This document shows, in pieces, positions 61,116-64,000 of a DNA stretch of 64,000 nucleotides (position 1 is its first letter; the number at the start of each line of letters is the position of its first letter). This stretch comes from Lentinus brumalis (Eukaryota > Basidiomycota > Agaricomycetes > Polyporales > Polyporaceae), in contig MARA01000001.1 of assembly GCA_001792895.1 (NCBI GenBank), forward strand, positions 1,736,001 through 1,800,000, given 5' to 3'. Below the pieces are notes generated by a model. It worked only from the letters and a program-made list of their open reading frames with translations, did not search any database and had not been told where the DNA came from. The translations under genes were made by a program, and so were the position numbers.

Positions 61116-62759
61116 ATGCCCGTTTTCTCGAGGATGCTCCCGTCTATTGTCTCAGCATACGGACTACAGTCAGGTACTGTCGCGCCGGCAAATGTCATGG
61201 GGCTGCACTGATTATTGACTGGCTATATGCGCTTCCAGTGCTCGCCCTGGTGTTCGTTCCGCAAGCGAACGAGATGTTCTACGACTTAGGAGGATCGGCG
61301 GGTTTTATATCTACGACTCTCGTCTCACTCTATTATCCCCATCTCAAAGCGAAGTTTTGGGACCGCATTCCGACCGCGACCGTTCCCTCGCTCTTCCACC
61401 TGGCACCTAGACAAATCTTGTTGAACGCCGCTATTCTCGCGTGGTCGGCGAGGCTTGGGACGTTCCTCTTTTCCGTAAGCCCCTTATATGCGCATACTGT
61501 CACGTTTCTGATAGTATCTGTTTCCAGAGAGCCATGAGAGCAGGGGGCGACTCGCGCTTTGATGAGGTCAAGCATCAGCCTGCTAAATTCACGGCTTTCT
61601 GGATGGCGCAAGGTAAACATGCGCATATACCATTGTGTGTATGCGGCTTACGGGCAGCGCAGCTACCTGGGTTCTTGTCGTTGGGTTGCCCGTCTATATG
61701 GTAAGTGAGCTTGCTAGCATCAATATCCGCCCACGCGTTCAGCGCTATCCTATGGTGTCTCCGTCGACTAACGCTTGTTTGTCGCAGGTGAACACGCTAG
61801 CTCCGGTTCATCATCCAAGGTTGGGCCCGCTGGACTACTTCGCTGTCGCACTATGGGCCGGTTCGTGGGCATTCGAGCTCGGTAAGTGAGCAAACGATAG
61901 GAACACAGTCCGCAGGAGGTGCTCATCAGCATGACATGTCTGTCAGTCGCTGATCAGCAGAAGAGCACTTGGCGACATGCAAAGAACAACAAAGAGCACG
62001 ACGAGAAGTTCATCACGAAGGGTTTGTGGGGCATTAGCCGTCACCCGAAGTGCGTACACGTTGTGTATCCTCGCTCTCTCACTATGCCTACGATGTCTAA
62101 ATTTATTGATCTTCTACAGCTATGTCGGTGAAGTGGGACTATGGACGGGGATATGGCTGCTATCATGCCGGTCTCTACAGTCCCCCTTCTTCCCGAGAGG
62201 CGCGTGGTTGGTGGCTGGGGCGAGTCCGCTCTTGACCTGGTTCCTGCTGACACGCGTGTCTGGTGTTCCGCCTCTCGAGGTACGCAATTTTCGCATTCTG
62301 GCGCTGCCGAGGCCGTGCCGCCGGCTCAGGCATGGCGTGCTGATTACCTTTCCGATCAGGCTGCGGGGGATAAGAAGTACGGGGACGACCCGAAGTGGCA
62401 AGAATACAAGCGGTGCGTTGCTTCGAGTCCCCTGCTTGCCGATCGTTTCGTTCTGCAGTTGCTCGTTGAGCTGCCTGGCTCTCCCGGTCTCGTCCCGTTG
62501 ACTGCGTCATGGCATGGCCTGCGGTGGCACATTCAATCACAGGAGATCATCTCCCGCATGGTCGCCAACACGAGGTTCCCATGGTAAGGGCCACGTCGAA
62601 GTGACCTTACCCATCGCTGTCGCCGACGGGACCGGATTTCAAAGGGCTACGGATTTGGGATTACCTACCTTGAGCCGCAGCTGATATCTTGCCTACAGAA
62701 CTGTTCCTGCCTTCTGGCCATGGATTGGTGCAAAAGACGGAGCACGGGGACCAGAGTGA
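61116..62759 (+). CDS. DUF1295 / steroid 5-alpha-reductase-like membrane protein
   Basis: Exons 61116-61173, 61239-61474, 61528-61612, 61663-61700, 61788-61881, 61947-62049, 62120-62279, 62360-62412, 62699-62759; 295 residues. Multi-pass protein with the C-terminal reductase signature WGISRHPNYVGEVGLWTGIWLL, preceded by DQQKSTWRHAKNNKEHDEKF and followed by PPLE..KKYGDDPKWQEYKRTVPAFWPW. Six or so hydrophobic spans (LALVFVPQ, ATWVLVVGLPVYMV, YFAVALWAGSWAFEL and others). The family includes NADPH-dependent sterol and fatty-enoyl reductases; substrate unknown. The last intron is 286 nt. Start MPVFSRMLPSIVSAYG on a 58-nt exon fits relatives. All phases close. Confidence 0.88.
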
Positions 62760-63520
62760 AGATGCCGGAAGGCTGGATATATGAGACTTGTCAGCATCGG
62801 TGCGTTCTCGCATGAGGATCCTATCGTTCTTTGCGCTACAGGAAACAAACTCACTTGCGTCGATGACGTCGTGCAGATGGGTGACTTGGGGATGGAATAT
62901 ACTGCGTCACCCGCAACGTTTGGTGTTAATGACCTTGACACTCACTTATGCGCTCCGTTGTTCGGATCCCGGAACATCGGGCGTTAGGCACAGTGGTAGC
63001 GCGCCTGCTATGCATTGTGATGAAAGAACGTCCGGAAACGGCCACTTCGTGGAAAATTTGGCAATTCTCTGACGGGCGCGATAAGAACGGCCAAGACGCC
63101 GGGGAGATGCAGCGGAAGTGATTGATTAACGGCCTGGACAGAGTTGTGCGTCTGCAGATCGAGCAAACAGAATTCCAACGTTCTCGGTACGGCATCAATG
63201 AAACTTTCCTTCTCTCATCCCTGGCCATGTCCTCTATACATACTGGGTCCTCCGCGACTTCCTCCGCCGCTCGCGCTCCGACCCCCCGCAGTCTCCATGA
63301 ACCCTGTCTCCCCCTCACATCCTCGCGGTTCCTCCTGACAGCTTCTTACTTCTGACAGCGTTACAGCACCCGGTGTGCACCCGCCATACTTATATCAGGC
63401 TCATTCCTCTTGCTGACTGCGTACGCTCGCGATCCAGGTCATACTGAGCTCGGTACGCCGCACCTGTGTCTGTCGCAACCTACCTTTATGCCCGGCACCG
63501 TCCCGCGATAAGCATCTACC
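62760..63520. other. Intergenic
   Basis: About 760 bases between two plus-strand genes. No supported ORF; promoter of the next gene at the right end. Confidence 0.4.
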
Positions 63521-64000
63521 ATGGCTGCTACCCATCCCGAGACCCCTGAAGAGATTGCGGTGAAGACAGACTTCCGGGCGAACATCTGGTCGGTCTTCCA
63601 GGAGCTCTATGAAGACAGATGGGATTCAGGTATGTCTCCCGCCTCCTGCATTAGGCTGGCTGTCCTAATATATGCGACAGAGCGTTGGCGCATAGCTATT
63701 GGTAGGTCTTGTTACTCGGCACATGCTCTCGCACCACGAGCCTCGAGAATCCAGGCATCAATCGCTGACCACCTCCTAGCTAGATTTGAGGCCGCGCACG
63801 ACCCCGCTGTTGTGCAGCGCTTCTGGGTGAGGGCGAAGCTGCCCTCATGGAACGCTCTCGAGGCGCAGTTCAGGAAGGGTCCGCCACCGTTTCTGCGCCC
63901 TGGATGGAAGAGCCCACTGCTCGGGAGGAAGATCGACCTCCGCTGGCTCGACACGGGTAAATTCGAGCCTGTGAAGGGTAACATGGACGGATGGAGGACC
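63521..64000 (+). CDS. Unrecognised protein, cut by the window edge
   Basis: Partial. Exons 63521-63629, 63681-63701, 63780-64000 and beyond. It begins MAATHPETPEEIAVKTDF, then NIWSVFQELYEDRWDSERWR, then an Ala/Arg-rich helix and FRKGPPPFLRPGWKSPLLGR. Phases close across both introns and codon use is gene-like, so it is real, but no family was recognised from the N-terminal 110 residues. A further donor may occur near 63958. Confidence 0.6.
   Translation, partial: MAATHPETPEEIAVKTDFRANIWSVFQELYEDRWDSGMSPASCIRLAVLIYATERWRIAIGRSCYSAHALAPRASRIQASIADHLLARFEAAHDPAVVQRFWVRAKLPSWNALEAQFRKGPPPFLRPGWKSPLLGRKIDLRWLDTGKFEPVKGNMDGWRT

Overview
The window is nuclear DNA of a filamentous basidiomycete, most likely an agaricomycete close to the polypores. 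Evidence: genes on both strands split by many short introns (mostly 47-70 nt, GTRNGY donors), GC-rich codons, intron-containing nuclear tRNAs, a polyporopepsin-type aspartic protease, two clade III-type sesquiterpene synthases and a stand-alone complex I 12 kDa gene. No bacterial operon, CRISPR array, phage or intact transposon was seen. Exon joins below were built by hand from splice sites, reading phase and family alignment; nearly all phases close exactly.

Layout. 0.2-7.7 kb: a cystathionine beta-lyase/mevalonate kinase fusion, phosphomannose isomerase (with an in-frame UAG), tRNA-Leu and proline iminopeptidase. 9-13.6 kb: sterol C-5 desaturase (one-base frameshift), mRNA export factor Rae1, tRNA-Arg and a mitochondrial-type protein with the fungal Tse2-like ADP-ribosyltransferase domain. 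14.3-21.2 kb: an Hst3/Hst4-type sirtuin, RNA polymerase subunit Rpb8, an unrecognised gene, and Sem1/Dss1, whose start codon touches a possible start of that unrecognised gene on the other strand. 22.2-30.9 kb: a GIT1-type MFS permease, TFIIF beta, Swc6/Vps71, a membrane-anchored SDR and homoserine O-acetyltransferase. 31.5-37.8 kb: two paralogous sesquiterpene synthases 3.9 kb apart in the gene-poorest part of the window (32.7-36.6 and 37.7-40.6 kb hold almost nothing else). 40.5-52.8 kb: Rpb5, Swd2, TRAP-alpha, complex I 12 kDa subunit, a PHD-MYST acetyltransferase and a LAMMER kinase. 54.8-62.8 kb: aspartic protease, peroxisomal enoyl-CoA isomerase, stand-alone indole-glycerol-phosphate synthase (one-base frameshift), a decayed aldo-keto reductase and a DUF1295/steroid-reductase-like membrane protein. 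The right edge cuts an unrecognised gene.

Themes. Sulfur amino acid synthesis (MET2, cystathionine lyase), isoprenoid/sterol metabolism (mevalonate kinase, ERG3, two terpene synthases) and transcription/chromatin (Rpb5, Rpb8, TFIIF beta, Swd2, Swc6, Sas3-like HAT, sirtuin) recur, but genes are mostly independent units as usual in fungi. The most notable items are the CBL-MVK fusion, the sesquiterpene synthase pair, the Tse2-like mitochondrial protein, and a set of single-base deletions in otherwise intact genes that looks more like residual assembly error than gene decay.
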